Of a stretch of 22,958 nucleotides of DNA, positions 1 to 6,627 are shown piece by piece. The stretch is from a virus. A model generated the notes under the pieces. That model searched no databases and had not been told where the DNA came from. It saw only the letters and a list, made by a program, of their open reading frames with translations. Position numbers and translations under genes: made by a program. Location of the stretch: the IMG/VR virus record IMGVR_UViG_3300005347_000015, positions 1 to 22,958 of that record. One strand, 5' to 3'. Within the stretch, counting starts at the first letter, position 1. The number at the start of each line of letters is the position of its first letter.

Positions 1-81
1 TCGGGCGCGACCGGGCCTACTGGTGCAACAGGTGCCACTGGGCCGACCGGGTCCGCGCCGCGCCCCTCCGACAAGAAGTAA
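1..81 (+). CDS. C-terminal end of a collagen-like protein (partial)
   Basis: The window opens inside a reading frame that runs to a TAA at 79-81. The 26 visible residues are mostly Gly-X-Y triplets rich in Ala, Thr and Pro (GATGPTGATGATGPTG), followed by a short basic tail ending SDKK. Such triplets form collagen-like triple helices and are common in phage fibres and other virion surface proteins. The rest of the gene lies upstream, so the protein's function cannot be named. It sits directly before a small gene and the portal gene, a place usually held by the large terminase or a small accessory protein. The reading frame is clear; the collagen-like call rests on about six triplets. Confidence 0.6.
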   Translation, partial: SGATGPTGATGATGPTGSAPRPSDKK

Positions 82-91
82 AGGTGCGCCA

Positions 92-292
92 ATGGGCATG
101 TCCATGGACGAGACCCAGCGTCTGGAGGCGCTGGAGACGCAGGTCAACGAGCTGTTGGTTGCGCACGGGGCCTTGCGCAAGCGTGTCGATGAGCACCTCG
201 ACGGGGTGGATGTCGCCGAGGATGCTCCCCCGAAGGGGGGCGCGGGCACCCGGCGCGTCCCGCGCCTGCAGGGTGAGGACAGCAGCGCCTGA
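92..292 (+). CDS. Small coiled-coil protein upstream of portal
   Basis: A 66-residue protein I do not recognise. Residues 5-35 (MDETQRLEALETQVNELLVA and on) form an amphipathic helix with leucines and hydrophobics at heptad spacing, so a short coiled coil is likely. The C-terminal half is charged and Pro/Gly-rich and probably disordered. The frame is open further upstream, but the ATG at 92 is preferred because AAGGTG lies five bases before it and because an earlier start would overlap the end of the collagen-like gene. Two more ATGs follow at 98 and 104. The stop overlaps the portal start (TGATG), so the two are probably translationally coupled. A structural or assembly role is inferred from position only. 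Confidence 0.6.
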   Translation: MGMSMDETQRLEALETQVNELLVAHGALRKRVDEHLDGVDVAEDAPPKGGAGTRRVPRLQGEDSSA

Positions 293-2436
293 TGGCCTAC
301 GATTCGTATCGGTCGGAGCGGGACTCCGACCGGACGTATTCGCTGCGGGCCTGCCTCGCGGGCGAGCTGGCGGCTGCGGTCGGCGGGGACGGCAGCTCGC
401 TGTCGACCGACCGCTCCAAGGCGATGCAGTATTACGCCGGCGACGGGTTTGCCGGCGACGACGAGACCTCGGGCCGCAGTCTCGTTGTGATGAAGACTGT
501 GATGGAAAACATCGAGTGGGTGATTCCGGCCCTCCTGCGCATTTTTACCGCAAGCGACAAGTTGGCGATCATCGAGCCGCTGCGCGAGCAGGACAGCGAG
601 GCGGCGGTGCAGGCGACCGAGTACGTCAACTACATCATGATGACCGAAAACCCCGGTTTCATGATCCTGCACGACTGGTTTAAAGATGCGTTGCTATGCA
701 AGTTAGGATGGGTAAAACGCTACTGGGACGCGAGTAAGAAGACCGAGATACGCGACTACACCGGGCTCCTGGAGGAGCAGTACCAGGCGCTATTGGCCGA
801 TCCCGATGTCGAGGTGATCAATGAGACGAGCCGGACGCTCGACGGGGTCGATATTTCCTTTGAGCAGCCGGTCCCGGCGGCGGTGAAGGTCTACGACTGC
901 AAATTGCGCCACACGTTGGATTACGGCCGGATTCGCATCGAGAATGTGCCGCCCGAGGAAGTGCTGTTTTCCCGCCGCGCAAAGCGAGGCGTCTTACCGT
1001 TTGTGTGCCATCGCACCGAGCGGACGGTGTCGGACCTGATCGAGGCCGGGTACGACGCGGACACGCTGGAAGAGGCGCCGGCCGGGACGGCTACCTCCGG
1101 CGAGCGGCTCGAGCGGTACGCGCTCTCCGACAGCCCCGAGGGCGGCGAGCGTAGCGATTTTCCGATGCGCACCCTCCTCGTGGAGGAATCCTACCTGCGC
1201 TACGACCGGAACGGCGACGGGGTGGCGGAGCTCCTCAAGGTCACATCAGTCGCCGATGGCGGCCTCATCTTGACCAAGGGGGGTGTCGAGGACATCGAGG
1301 AGGTCGACGAGGTCCCGCTGGTCAGCATTTGTCCGGTGCCGACCCCGCACCGGCTGGTTGGCCTCAGCTTGGCCGATTTGGTGATGGACCTGCAGTACTA
1401 CAAATCGGTCCTGATCCGGCAGATGCTCGACAATCTGTACCTCTCTAACATGCCGGAGATCATCGTCGGGGCGGACGGCATCACCGACGAGACCTACGAC
1501 GATTTATTGAACCGGCGCCCCGGCGGGGTGATCCGGGCGCGCAATGCCGCGGCGATAGTCCCGCACACCGTGCCGTTTGTCGCCGGCCACGCGTTTCCGA
1601 TGATCGAGTACCTCGACCAGACCGCGGAAATTCGCACTGGGGTTGCAAGACATAACCAAGGACTCAATCCTGACGATCTAAATAAAACCGCTACGGGAGT
1701 GAATCTCATCCAGCAGGCGGCGGCGCAGCGGGTCGAGCTGATAGCGCGGATTTTCGCCGAGGGCGTGCGCGACTTGGTTTCCGGGGTGTTGGACCTGATC
1801 CGCCGCCATCAACAGCAGGCGCGGATTATCAAGGTGACCGGCGACTGGATCAGGATGGACCCGCGCGAGTGGCGCCACTCTATGAGCGCGACGGTCAGCG
1901 TCGGGCTGGGGACCGGCAACCGCGACCAGATCCTGCAGCACCTGATGATGATTTTGCAGATCCAGCAGGGGATGGTACAGCACCAGGGCGGGGTGCAAGG
2001 CCCGCTGGTATATGCCCACAATATCTACGACACGGTCGAGCGCATCACCGCCAATGCCGGCTTTAAGGAGAGCTTTTTTACCGACCCATCCGCCCCGCCG
2101 CCGCAGGGCGCCCAGCCGCAACAGCCAAAGCCCGACCCCGCGATGATGCAGGCGCAGGCCAAGATGCAGTCCGAGATGGCGATGGGCCAGGCCAAGATGG
2201 AGGCGGTCATGCGCAAGAGCGAAGTCGACGCGATGATCGCCCAAATCAAGGCGCAGGCGCAGCTTCAGTTGGAGCAGGAAAAGGCGCGCAACGACATCGT
2301 GGTCTCTCAGATGCGCGAAAGTGCCAAAGCCCAGCGCGAGGCGATGGAGATCCAGATGCGCGCCGCCTCGGGCGCCTACACGGTGGGCGACACGCAGCCC
2401 AAGCCGAACGGCAATGGTAACGGCGGCGCTTACTGA
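292..2436 (+). CDS. Portal protein (P22-type podovirus portal family)
   Basis: A 714-residue protein with the length and layout of P22-type portals, the dodecameric ring at one vertex of the head through which DNA is packaged and ejected. Residues about 210-245 carry the segment typical of the family: IENVPPEEVLFSRRA, then a His-Arg-Thr stretch leading to SDLIEAGYD. A charged DRNGDGVAELLKV turn follows near residue 305. Residues 605-705 are a long Gln/Met/Ala-rich helix with many charged residues, which fits the C-terminal barrel of P22-like portals. The start overlaps the stop of the upstream small gene and the end overlaps the next start (TGATG). Scaffold and capsid genes follow, as expected. 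The family call is from recognition of these motifs, not from a search. Confidence 0.9.
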   Translation: MAYDSYRSERDSDRTYSLRACLAGELAAAVGGDGSSLSTDRSKAMQYYAGDGFAGDDETSGRSLVVMKTVMENIEWVIPALLRIFTASDKLAIIEPLREQDSEAAVQATEYVNYIMMTENPGFMILHDWFKDALLCKLGWVKRYWDASKKTEIRDYTGLLEEQYQALLADPDVEVINETSRTLDGVDISFEQPVPAAVKVYDCKLRHTLDYGRIRIENVPPEEVLFSRRAKRGVLPFVCHRTERTVSDLIEAGYDADTLEEAPAGTATSGERLERYALSDSPEGGERSDFPMRTLLVEESYLRYDRNGDGVAELLKVTSVADGGLILTKGGVEDIEEVDEVPLVSICPVPTPHRLVGLSLADLVMDLQYYKSVLIRQMLDNLYLSNMPEIIVGADGITDETYDDLLNRRPGGVIRARNAAAIVPHTVPFVAGHAFPMIEYLDQTAEIRTGVARHNQGLNPDDLNKTATGVNLIQQAAAQRVELIARIFAEGVRDLVSGVLDLIRRHQQQARIIKVTGDWIRMDPREWRHSMSATVSVGLGTGNRDQILQHLMMILQIQQGMVQHQGGVQGPLVYAHNIYDTVERITANAGFKESFFTDPSAPPPQGAQPQQPKPDPAMMQAQAKMQSEMAMGQAKMEAVMRKSEVDAMIAQIKAQAQLQLEQEKARNDIVVSQMRESAKAQREAMEIQMRAASGAYTVGDTQPKPNGNGNGGAY

Positions 2437-2681
2437 TGTCTGAAGGCGCGCCCACCGACGTCAACGTCCTCGGCGAGGAGGCGGCGCGGCTGTTGGAGTC
2501 GCCGGTGCTGGAGCTGGCGTACCAGAGGGTCGCCGACAAGCTACTGAATACGTTCAAAGATTCCGCGCCATCTCAGGTTGCCGAGCGCGAGGAAGCCTAC
2601 CGGCTCTACTGGGCATTGCAGGCCGTGCGCGGCGAACTGCTCGCGCTTGTCGGTGCCTGGAAGCTGAAACAGCGTACATAA
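2436..2681 (+). CDS. Small helical protein between portal and scaffold
   Basis: An 81-residue, almost wholly alpha-helical protein. Its middle has a conserved-looking pattern (LLNTFKDSAPSQVAEREEAY, followed by RLYWALQAVRGELLALV) that I associate with small proteins lying between the portal and scaffold genes of podoviruses. Members of that group have no firmly assigned function that I know of. The start overlaps the portal stop (TGATG), and the stop is followed 12 bases later by the scaffold start. A role in head assembly or packaging is an inference from position. Confidence 0.75.
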   Translation: MSEGAPTDVNVLGEEAARLLESPVLELAYQRVADKLLNTFKDSAPSQVAEREEAYRLYWALQAVRGELLALVGAWKLKQRT

Positions 2682-2693
2682 AAGGGTTTTTCT

Positions 2694-3707
2694 ATGTCGG
2701 ACACACCGCTGCCGAACGGTTCGGCCGGCGAGGGCGCGGTTGCGCCATCACCGCCTCCGGCGGCAATACACGACGAGTCTTCGGCAATGGAGGCCCTTCA
2801 GGGCCTCTTGTCGGAGGACTCACCGCAAACACCGCCCCCCGCCCCCGAGGGCGGGGGCGATGAACCCCCGGCGGAAGCCGGGGCAGATGACGAGGGCGAA
2901 GTCGACGGCCAGGCGGAAGCAGAAGAGGCTCCACCGCCAGCTTTTGACCCGCCCGCGTCATGGTCTGCCGAGGATGCCGCAGTATTCCAAACGCTCCCAC
3001 CCGATGCCCAGGCGATCCTCGCCCGGCGGGAGAGCGAGAGGGATCGCGACTATCACAGCAAGACCCAAGAGATCGCGGCCGAAAGGCAGGCGATCGGACA
3101 AGCGCAGGACACCTACGCGCGCTCTCTCGAGCAGCTCGTGGCCCTGGCGGTCCCGGAACTCGAGCAGTTTCGTGCCCTGGACTGGCAGCGCCTCAGCGTC
3201 GAGCAACCCGCGGAGTACGTCCGCCTTTCTGCCTATCGCGATGCGCTAAGGCAGCGGGTCGACACCCTCCAAGGCGAGCATGCCAGGGTCTCGCAACAGC
3301 GCCAAATGCTGGAGGCGAGACAGCGGGCCGACATCATCGCGCAGCAGAAGGAGGTCCTCATCCAGAGGGTCCCCGAGTTCCGCGATCCGCAGAAGGCCCA
3401 GCAACTGACGCGCGATCTGACGACCAACTTGGCCCAGCACTACGGGGTCACCGCGGAAGAGGTCGCTTCCCTGATCGACGCCCGCCAAGTGGCGATCGCG
3501 CTCGATGCGGTGAAGTGGCGCCAGCACGTCTCGGCGAGAGCGGCCGCCGAGGCCAAGCAAAAGGCGGCGCCGGCCCCGACGATGCAGTCGGCGGGGACCC
3601 CGGCACAAGCCGACAACCGTGGTCGCCGGATGCAAAACAAGATGTCCGCGCTGAAGGAGAGCGGCAGCGTGCGCGACGCTGCTTCGCTGATCAAGGAGTT
3701 GTTGTAG
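2694..3707 (+). CDS. Capsid scaffold protein
   Basis: A 337-residue protein between portal and major capsid genes, the usual place of the scaffold that shapes the procapsid and later leaves it. Residues 1-85 are acidic and rich in Pro, Ala and Glu. Residues 86-115 read PASWSAEDAAVFQTLPPDAQ and run into charged helix, a pattern common in podovirus scaffolds. Residues 110-220 are a long Gln/Glu/Arg/Ala-rich helix likely to form a coiled coil. The C-terminus (residues 305-337) is basic then helical, as in scaffolds whose basic C-terminal helix binds the coat protein. AAAAGGG at about 2680-2686 serves as ribosome site. No protease motif is evident. Confidence 0.8.
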   Translation: MSDTPLPNGSAGEGAVAPSPPPAAIHDESSAMEALQGLLSEDSPQTPPPAPEGGGDEPPAEAGADDEGEVDGQAEAEEAPPPAFDPPASWSAEDAAVFQTLPPDAQAILARRESERDRDYHSKTQEIAAERQAIGQAQDTYARSLEQLVALAVPELEQFRALDWQRLSVEQPAEYVRLSAYRDALRQRVDTLQGEHARVSQQRQMLEARQRADIIAQQKEVLIQRVPEFRDPQKAQQLTRDLTTNLAQHYGVTAEEVASLIDARQVAIALDAVKWRQHVSARAAAEAKQKAAPAPTMQSAGTPAQADNRGRRMQNKMSALKESGSVRDAASLIKELL

Positions 3708-3727
3708 CGCGCCGCCCCCAACCCAAA

Positions 3728-3771
3728 GCCGCCCTCGAGGGGCAGGCGGCCTCGCGAGCGCTGTGAAGCGC
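3728..3771 (+). other. Two small hairpins between scaffold and capsid genes
   Basis: The 92-base gap between scaffold and capsid start holds two inverted repeats: GCCGCC (3728-3733) with GGCGGC (3745-3750) around an 11-base loop, and GCGCT (3758-3762) with AGCGC (3767-3771) around GTGA. Neither has a T-run behind it, so factor-independent termination is unlikely. Hairpins before a capsid gene can mark RNA processing or stabilise the highly expressed downstream message; that role is an inference here. Confidence 0.4.
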
Positions 3772-3799
3772 CCGCATCCCTCAGATGGAGCCTCTTATC

Positions 3800-4744
3800 A
3801 TGGCTATTGTACCAAATACCGTCACCACCTTCGCCGGCGCCCCCGGTATTCAGGGGTTAAGAGAAGATTTGACGGATGTTGTATATAATTTATCGCCTAC
3901 TGAGACACCCTTTATGACCAATATCGACCGGGGGAAGGCGACCCAGGTCTTACATGAATGGCAAACTCACGCACTTAGATCACCCGCAGTCAACGCAAAG
4001 ATACAAGGCGACGACGCGGCGTTCAGCGCGGGCACGGTAACCGTCCGTCTCGGCAATCGCACACAGATCTCGGGTGAGACGGCGGTTGTGTCGCGCACGG
4101 CGCGGGTGGTCGACAAGGCCGGCCGCTCCGACGAGATGAGTTTTCAGGTCGCTACCAAGATAAAGGAGGTTAAGCGCGATATCGAAGCCGGGTTGCTTGC
4201 CAACCAGGCACGGGTGACCGGCACGACAACAATCGCGCCGCAGTTGGCGGCCGTCTTGGCCTGGATCAAGACCAACACTAGCTTTACGGGGACTAACCCG
4301 ACCGGCGACGGCAGCAATGCTAGGACTGACGGGACGACGCGGGCCTTTACCGAGCCGTTCTTGAAGACCGTGCTGCAGTCGATCTACTCCAACTCGTCGG
4401 AGGAACCCGACGTGTTGATGGTGCCGCCGGCGCAAAAGGTTGTTGCTTCCGCGTTTCCCGGTAATGCGCAGAAGACGACGGAAGTGACAAATAAGAAGCT
4501 CGTCACCGCGATCGACATTTATGTCGGCGACTTCTCGACCGTGACCATCATTCCGAACAGGTGGATGCGGGCCCGCGACGCGCTGGTATTACGCTACGAT
4601 TTGTGGGCGCTGTGCTGGCTGACACCGATGAAGACCGAGGAATTGGCGAAAACCGGCGACGCGGACAAGCGCCAGGTGATCTGCGAGTACACGCTGGAAG
4701 CGCGTAACGAAGTCGGCAACGGCGGCATCTTCGACCTGACGTAA
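3800..4744 (+). CDS. Major capsid protein (SU10/DUF5309 type)
   Basis: A 314-residue protein resembling the DUF5309/SU10 major capsid family, which has the HK97 fold and forms the head shell. Characteristic stretches are the N-terminal MAIVPNTVTTFAG, the NLSPTETPFMTNI segment near residue 35, HEWQTHAL near 55, and an Arg-rich NRTQISGE segment near 95. The helical KIKEVKRDIEAGLLANQ lies near 135 and the C-terminal part has KTEELAKTGDA with EYTLEARNE. An in-frame ATG at 3785 would add five residues, but GGAG at 3787-3790 lies nine bases before the ATG at 3800 and nothing similar precedes 3785, so 3800 is chosen. The gene follows the scaffold, as expected. Confidence 0.88.
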   Translation: MAIVPNTVTTFAGAPGIQGLREDLTDVVYNLSPTETPFMTNIDRGKATQVLHEWQTHALRSPAVNAKIQGDDAAFSAGTVTVRLGNRTQISGETAVVSRTARVVDKAGRSDEMSFQVATKIKEVKRDIEAGLLANQARVTGTTTIAPQLAAVLAWIKTNTSFTGTNPTGDGSNARTDGTTRAFTEPFLKTVLQSIYSNSSEEPDVLMVPPAQKVVASAFPGNAQKTTEVTNKKLVTAIDIYVGDFSTVTIIPNRWMRARDALVLRYDLWALCWLTPMKTEELAKTGDADKRQVICEYTLEARNEVGNGGIFDLT

Positions 4745-4758
4745 GGAAGGTCGGAGGC

Positions 4759-4821
4759 GGGGGTCGTTCGTGCGTAGCCGCTGTGGCCTGACCCCCCGGG
4801 CACACCTCCCCTGCCCGGGGG
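4759..4821 (+). terminator. Competing hairpins after the capsid gene; terminator or attenuator
   Basis: The 83-base gap after the capsid gene holds a perfect 10-bp hairpin, CCCCCGGGCA (4793-4802) with TGCCCGGGGG (4812-4821), followed by TTATTC. The stem is very GC-rich and ends in a weak T-rich tail, so it could terminate or pause the late transcript. Upstream GGGGGTC (4759-4765) can pair with GACCCCC (4790-4796), using four of the same Cs. The two stems are therefore mutually exclusive, as in an attenuator. The 3' arm also contains the only ribosome-site-like sequence (GGGGG) before the ATG at 4828. Pairings are seen directly; function is inferred. Confidence 0.55.
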
Positions 4822-4827
4822 TTATTC

Positions 4828-5169
4828 ATGGATCGTGCGATGGGCCAGAAACTTTTGTTCGACTATGACTCGTTTACCGGCGCGTATGAGATGTACGAAT
4901 ACGACGAGGACAGCGATCAAACGCTGATCACGCGCACCGGGCCGGATCTGCAGCCGCAGCTCGATGCGATTGCCGAACTGCACAATCACGACGAAAACAA
5001 GCACCCGGTGTTCGGCTACCGCGTGGCATCTATTTCGACCGAGTTGGTCCACCATTGGATGGTGACAAAAGGCGTCAACGCGATGGACCCGCGGCACTGG
5101 CCGGAGGTGAAAAAGCTCCTTAACGACATCGAGTACCAGAAGCTGCGCCCGCACCGCTGGAGGTTGTAG
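4828..5169 (+). CDS. Conserved phage protein of unknown function downstream of capsid
   Basis: A 113-residue acidic protein. Its layout matches a group of small phage proteins I recall next to podovirus capsid genes: an opening KLLFDYDSFTGAYE, a middle ending in IAELHNHDEN, then YRVASIS, and a closing part with HWPEVKKLLNDIEYQKLR. No function is established for that group as far as I know. Two starts are possible: ATG 4828, with GGGGG six bases upstream inside the hairpin arm, or ATG 4840 (MGQKLLFDYD), which fits the usual family start better but has only a weak GGA upstream. Translation may depend on whether the hairpin is folded. No signal peptide or membrane segment. Confidence 0.75.
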   Translation: MDRAMGQKLLFDYDSFTGAYEMYEYDEDSDQTLITRTGPDLQPQLDAIAELHNHDENKHPVFGYRVASISTELVHHWMVTKGVNAMDPRHWPEVKKLLNDIEYQKLRPHRWRL

Positions 5170-5201
5170 CCGCATGGCGATAACCAGCTGGCGGACCAAA
5201 C

Positions 5202-5229
5202 TTGCATACCCGCTGTTTCATCTTATAAT
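5202..5229 (+). promoter_or_regulatory. Putative sigma-70 promoter for the HNH gene
   Basis: A perfect -10 hexamer TATAAT (5224-5229) lies 16 bases after TTGCAT (5202-5207), which keeps the TTG of the -35 consensus. Transcription would begin near 5236. It stands in the 122-base gap before the HNH gene and nowhere near the phage's other starts, so it probably serves that gene alone. AT-rich consensus elements are scarce in this GC-rich window, which strengthens the call. Activity is inferred. Confidence 0.5.
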
Positions 5230-5241
5230 TGAGCGGCGTGA

Positions 5242-5261
5242 CCGGGTGTTGTCGCACCCGG
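5242..5261 (+). other. Hairpin in the leader of the HNH gene
   Basis: CCGGGTG (5242-5248) and CACCCGG (5255-5261) form a perfect 7-bp stem with a TTGTCG loop. It starts just after the predicted transcription start from the 5202-5229 promoter and ends about 20 bases before the AAGGAG ribosome site. It lacks a T-run. It may cap and stabilise the HNH transcript, or mark the edge of the inserted segment. Confidence 0.4.
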
Positions 5262-5291
5262 CCAAGCCTAACCCCAGGCAAGGAGTGAGCC

Positions 5292-5933
5292 ATGCCAGAG
5301 GCTGCCGATACTTTACCCCGCAGCGTAGCCGAAGCCAGGAAGATCGGATCAAGCCGGTATTTTACCGGGAAGCCGTGCGTTCACGGGCACGTCGCGCCGC
5401 GAGCAACGTCGAGTATGCAATGTTGCGGCTGCATAACGGAAAGGTACGCCGCCCTCTATGCGCGGCGCAAAGACGAGCAAAACCGCAGAAATCGGGAGCG
5501 ATACGCAAACGACCCCGAATATAGAGCTAAGATACTGCGCGTTCAAAGTTATAAAGAAACTCGGCTGAAAGTCAACCTAAGAAGAAAGCAGAGATACCAC
5601 GCCGATCCGGTGTATCGAGAGAAAATGCTGGCCTTGAGACGCGTCAAGGTGGCGACTCCTGAAGTCCGGAGGAAATTAAAAAGCACGATGTTGAAGGTAC
5701 TTTATGGTATCACGCTAAATGAATATAATCACATCCTCGCCCGTCAAAACGGCGTGTGTGCAATATGCGGCAACCCACCGACGAGACATCTGGACGTTGA
5801 TCATTGCCACAAAACTGGCAGGGTCCGTGGTCTACTGTGCAATAACTGCAATAGGGGCCTCAGCCTGTTTTCTGACGAAGCTGCCATGGTGTTGAAGGCA
5901 TTTCACTACTTGGAAAGTAACGATGTCTATTAG
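5292..5933 (+). CDS. HNH endonuclease, endonuclease VII-like, probable homing enzyme
   Basis: A 213-residue DNA endonuclease of the recombination endonuclease VII type. The C-terminal domain (residues 150-190) has the family signature: zinc-binding C156/C159 and C183/C186 around LDVDHCHKTGRVRGLLCNNC, with D170-H171 as the catalytic start and N187 near the end. An N-terminal zinc-knuckle-like motif has C29, H31, H33, C44 and C47. Between them, basic repeats of the type RYANDPEYRAK and RYHADPVYREK are typical of DNA-contacting linkers in phage HNH enzymes. AAGGAG at 5280-5285 precedes the ATG. The gene is visibly AT-richer than its neighbours and separates capsid from adaptor genes, which suggests a freestanding homing gene that arrived by transfer. 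Its end overlaps the adaptor start by 11 bases. Confidence 0.88.
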   Translation: MPEAADTLPRSVAEARKIGSSRYFTGKPCVHGHVAPRATSSMQCCGCITERYAALYARRKDEQNRRNRERYANDPEYRAKILRVQSYKETRLKVNLRRKQRYHADPVYREKMLALRRVKVATPEVRRKLKSTMLKVLYGITLNEYNHILARQNGVCAICGNPPTRHLDVDHCHKTGRVRGLLCNNCNRGLSLFSDEAAMVLKAFHYLESNDVY

Positions 5934-6627
5934 TTCATACAACAACCTCATTATCAGTCTTCTACATTGGTTGGGGCAGCCCAACGACCCGCTGGTGACC
6001 CCGCATGTGGCGGATTGCATCCGGCTGTTCGAAGCCGAAGCGGATCGCCGGTTGCGCACGCGCTGGCGCGAGACTGATGCGGTTTTGTCGCCGCTCACGA
6101 TCACGCCGCTGATCGCGGGGGCCGAGGTGATCGACCCGGTCGTGGCCCTGCCGGACGATTTTAAGTCGCTGCGCTCGATCCGGCTGCGCGGCATCGGTTC
6201 AAGCTCGCTTGAACCTGCACCCACGGTCAATCTGACGTACTTGCCGCCCGACCAGCTCACCGCGAGCGAGGCGTGGTACTACACGATCGAGGGCCTCAAC
6301 CTGCGGTTTGCATCAGCGCTCGCCGACACCGACGAGATCCTGATTACCTACCAGCAAGGGCTGACCCCTCTCGCGCCGAATGTGATGTCCAACTGGCTCC
6401 TGCGCGAGCACCCCGACGCGTACCTGTTCGGCGCGCTGGCCGAGCTCGAGGCTTTTGTCGCCAACGACGAGCGGGTGGCCGGTGCGCTGGCGCGGCGCGA
6501 GGCGATTTTCGCCTCAATCCTGGATGAGGACCGGCGTAGTCGGGTCGGCGGCGGCAAGTTGGTGATCCGGCCCGATATCGCCTTTCCACTCGGCCGCCGG
6601 GTGCGCTCCCCAACCCCGGTGTGGTGA
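5923..6627 (+). CDS. Head-tail adaptor protein (SU10-adaptor type)
   Basis: A 234-residue protein with the pattern of the adaptor that forms a ring below the portal in SU10-like podoviruses. Seen in order: an N-terminal helix ending in HWLGQPNDPL, a helix with FEAEADRRLRTRWRE near residue 40, VVALPDDFKSLRSIRLRG at 74-90, a PDQL segment then a tyrosine-rich WYYTIEG strand at about 105-125, ILITYQQGLTPL at about 140, and NWLLREHPDAYLFGALAELE at 157-176. This order (LPxDF, yYti, Y-kxxPL, NWLL, YLxgaL) is what I associate with the family. The ATG lies inside the end of the HNH gene, so that gene's insertion may have replaced the original upstream sequence. GGAAAG is the ribosome site. Confidence 0.82.
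   Translation: MSISSYNNLIISLLHWLGQPNDPLVTPHVADCIRLFEAEADRRLRTRWRETDAVLSPLTITPLIAGAEVIDPVVALPDDFKSLRSIRLRGIGSSSLEPAPTVNLTYLPPDQLTASEAWYYTIEGLNLRFASALADTDEILITYQQGLTPLAPNVMSNWLLREHPDAYLFGALAELEAFVANDERVAGALARREAIFASILDEDRRSRVGGGKLVIRPDIAFPLGRRVRSPTPVW
6196..6215. repeat. 20-base interrupted palindrome inside the adaptor gene
   Basis: GGTTCAAGC and GCTTGAACC are perfect reverse complements separated by TC. The sequence encodes part of GSSSLEP, so it must also satisfy the protein. A dyad of this length is unusual within coding sequence and would suit a dimeric DNA-binding protein or enzyme site. No function is shown. Confidence 0.45.

Noticed and set aside
84-683. 199-codon forward frame overlapping the portal start
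   Set aside because: Arg/Gly-rich frame-shifted reading of the portal gene and its neighbour.
2841-2858. GC-rich hairpin GCCCCCG/CGGGGGC in the scaffold gene
   Set aside because: It lies in a Pro/Gly/Glu-rich coding stretch where such complementarity arises easily; no T-run or start site nearby.
3884-3889. TATAAT inside the capsid gene
   Set aside because: No -35-like hexamer at 15-19 bases upstream, and it lies within conserved coding sequence.
5174-5524. 116-codon forward frame before and across the HNH start
   Set aside because: From 5292 onward it is a frame-shifted reading of the HNH gene; the first 40 codons cover the promoter and hairpin and have no familiar motif.
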